Shown piece after piece: positions 63,532-64,000 of a stretch of DNA of 64,000 nucleotides. Position 1 is the first letter of the stretch; every line of letters begins with the position of its first letter. Location: NCBI GenBank assembly GCA_025355465.1, contig JANXZO010000051.1, forward strand, positions 30,178 through 94,177, in the 5' to 3' direction. Position numbers and translations under genes: made by a program. Source of the DNA: Bacteroidales bacterium. Lineage in GTDB: Bacteria; Bacteroidota; Bacteroidia; Bacteroidales; FEN-979. The notes under the pieces were generated by a model, which saw only the letters and a list, made by a program, of their open reading frames with translations, made no database searches and was not told the DNA's origin.

Positions 63532-64000
63532 TCAGACTGATAATTTAGAAAGACCTGTATCTAATCGTTTCAGAAATTCTTCCTTTCCCAGAACCTCTGC
63601 CAGATCCATCATCCCCGGCCCCTGGTTTGAACCAACCATCAGCAGTCGCAGGGGATTCATCAATTGACTGGTTTTAATTCCGGTTTTCGTCGTGAAATCC
63701 TGGACAACTTTGTGTAAAGTATCTTTATTAAAGTCGGACAGACATTCAACCTCTTTTACAAAATCCCTGAGCCATCCTGTAGTTCCCGGCAGCCATATTT
63801 TCTGGTAAACCTGCAGGTCATATTGCCCGGGGCGTTCAAAGAAAAACCAGGAATTGTTCCATAAATCAGGAATAAGAAATGTCCGTTCCCTGATGAGATG
63901 TATAACTTTGCGAACGTAATCAGGCAGGGGAGCCAGGTCGTGCTTTTCAAAATAGGGTTCAAGTAGTTTCGCAAGTTCATCTTCTGATTTCTTTTGCATA
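63532..64000 (-). CDS. gltX: Glutamyl-tRNA synthetase, C-terminal part
   Basis: The last ~156 residues of GltX; the rest lies beyond the window. The segment KKSEDELAKLLEPYF, the TFLIPDLWNNSWFFFERP helix region, and the end GIKTSQLMNPLRLLMVGSNQGPGMMDLAEVLG are typical of the anticodon-binding helical domain of Bacteroidota GluRS. The visible ATG at 63999 is inside the gene, not its start. It faces glnS and tRNA-Gln tail-to-tail. Confidence 0.88.
   Translation of the reverse strand, partial: MQKKSEDELAKLLEPYFEKHDLAPLPDYVRKVIHLIRERTFLIPDLWNNSWFFFERPGQYDLQVYQKIWLPGTTGWLRDFVKEVECLSDFNKDTLHKVVQDFTTKTGIKTSQLMNPLRLLMVGSNQGPGMMDLAEVLGKEEFLKRLDTGLSKLSV

Noticed and set aside
1..64000. CRISPR arrays, insertion sequences, prophage or integron
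   Set aside because: No regularly spaced direct repeats, transposase, integrase or phage structural genes were seen, and coding density and style look uniform.

Overview
The window is a gene-dense, mostly housekeeping chromosome segment from a member of the phylum Bacteroidota, probably a Bacteroidales-like environmental lineage. The evidence is: type IX secretion (T9SS) type A C-terminal sorting domains on large surface proteins, a small PID-CTERM-like protein, a DUF3098 gene beside ftsX, DUF3108/DUF3857/DUF6249 genes, a rarely visible Shine-Dalgarno sequence, and many copies of the Bacteroidota -7 promoter box TAnnTTTG just upstream of genes and tRNAs. No rRNA, insertion sequence, prophage or CRISPR array was seen.

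Layout. 1-2.1 kb: the end of a T9SS-type surface protein overlapping a small PID-CTERM-like protein. 2.1-3.2 kb: two overlapping receiver-domain genes that look like a hybrid histidine kinase without its catalytic domain. 3.2-7.3 kb: rhaD, tadA and a sortilin/BNR-repeat T9SS protein. 7.4-15.5 kb: a tight leftward operon with two AsmA-like paralogues (the smaller interrupted by an in-frame amber codon), ftsX, DUF3098, uppP and truB. 15.6-19.1 kb: leuS and a DUF3108 protein, then a TMEM97/EXPERA-like membrane protein. 19.8-26 kb: a 2081-residue alpha-2-macroglobulin-like protein whose thioester motif is gone. 26-30.4 kb: an HTH regulator, a degenerate FolD-like gene, aspS and a small lipoprotein. 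30.4-37.2 kb: the folate genes pabC-pabB facing away from pabA with start codons back to back, then a U32 peptidase-family gene, a PHP phosphatase, a GNAT acetyltransferase and dnaG.

37.2-45.3 kb: a leftward operon nadA, MORN-type repeat protein, rluB-like synthase, REC-PAS protein and two transglutaminase-like DUF3857 proteins, one with an intact Cys-His-Asp triad and one with all three residues replaced. A 480-bp AT-rich spacer with a nested inverted repeat separates it from rpiB and lutB. 47.7-52.2 kb: an ECF sigma factor with a small membrane partner, a PKD-repeat T9SS protein and a DUF6249 protein. 52.3-57 kb: thpR, tRNA-Ala, a CYTH protein, a thioredoxin-like lipoprotein, methylmalonyl-CoA epimerase, uridine kinase, a rubrerythrin-like protein and a MacB-type permease. 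57-64 kb: purH-mreBCD, tRNA-Cys, folB, then glnS, tRNA-Gln(CUG) and the 3' end of gltX.

The genes mostly serve translation (four aminoacyl-tRNA synthetases, three tRNAs, tadA, truB, rluB), cell envelope and shape (ftsX, uppP, AsmA-like proteins, mreBCD, T9SS cargo) and cofactor synthesis (NAD, folate). No single new system is certain. The best candidates for unusual biology are the decayed or catalytically disarmed paralogues: a REC-DHp protein with Asn at the phosphohistidine, a thioester-less macroglobulin, an active/inactive transglutaminase pair coupled to a REC-PAS protein, a degenerate FolD, and the amber-interrupted AsmA paralogue. A bacterial relative of the sigma-2 receptor TMEM97 is also notable.
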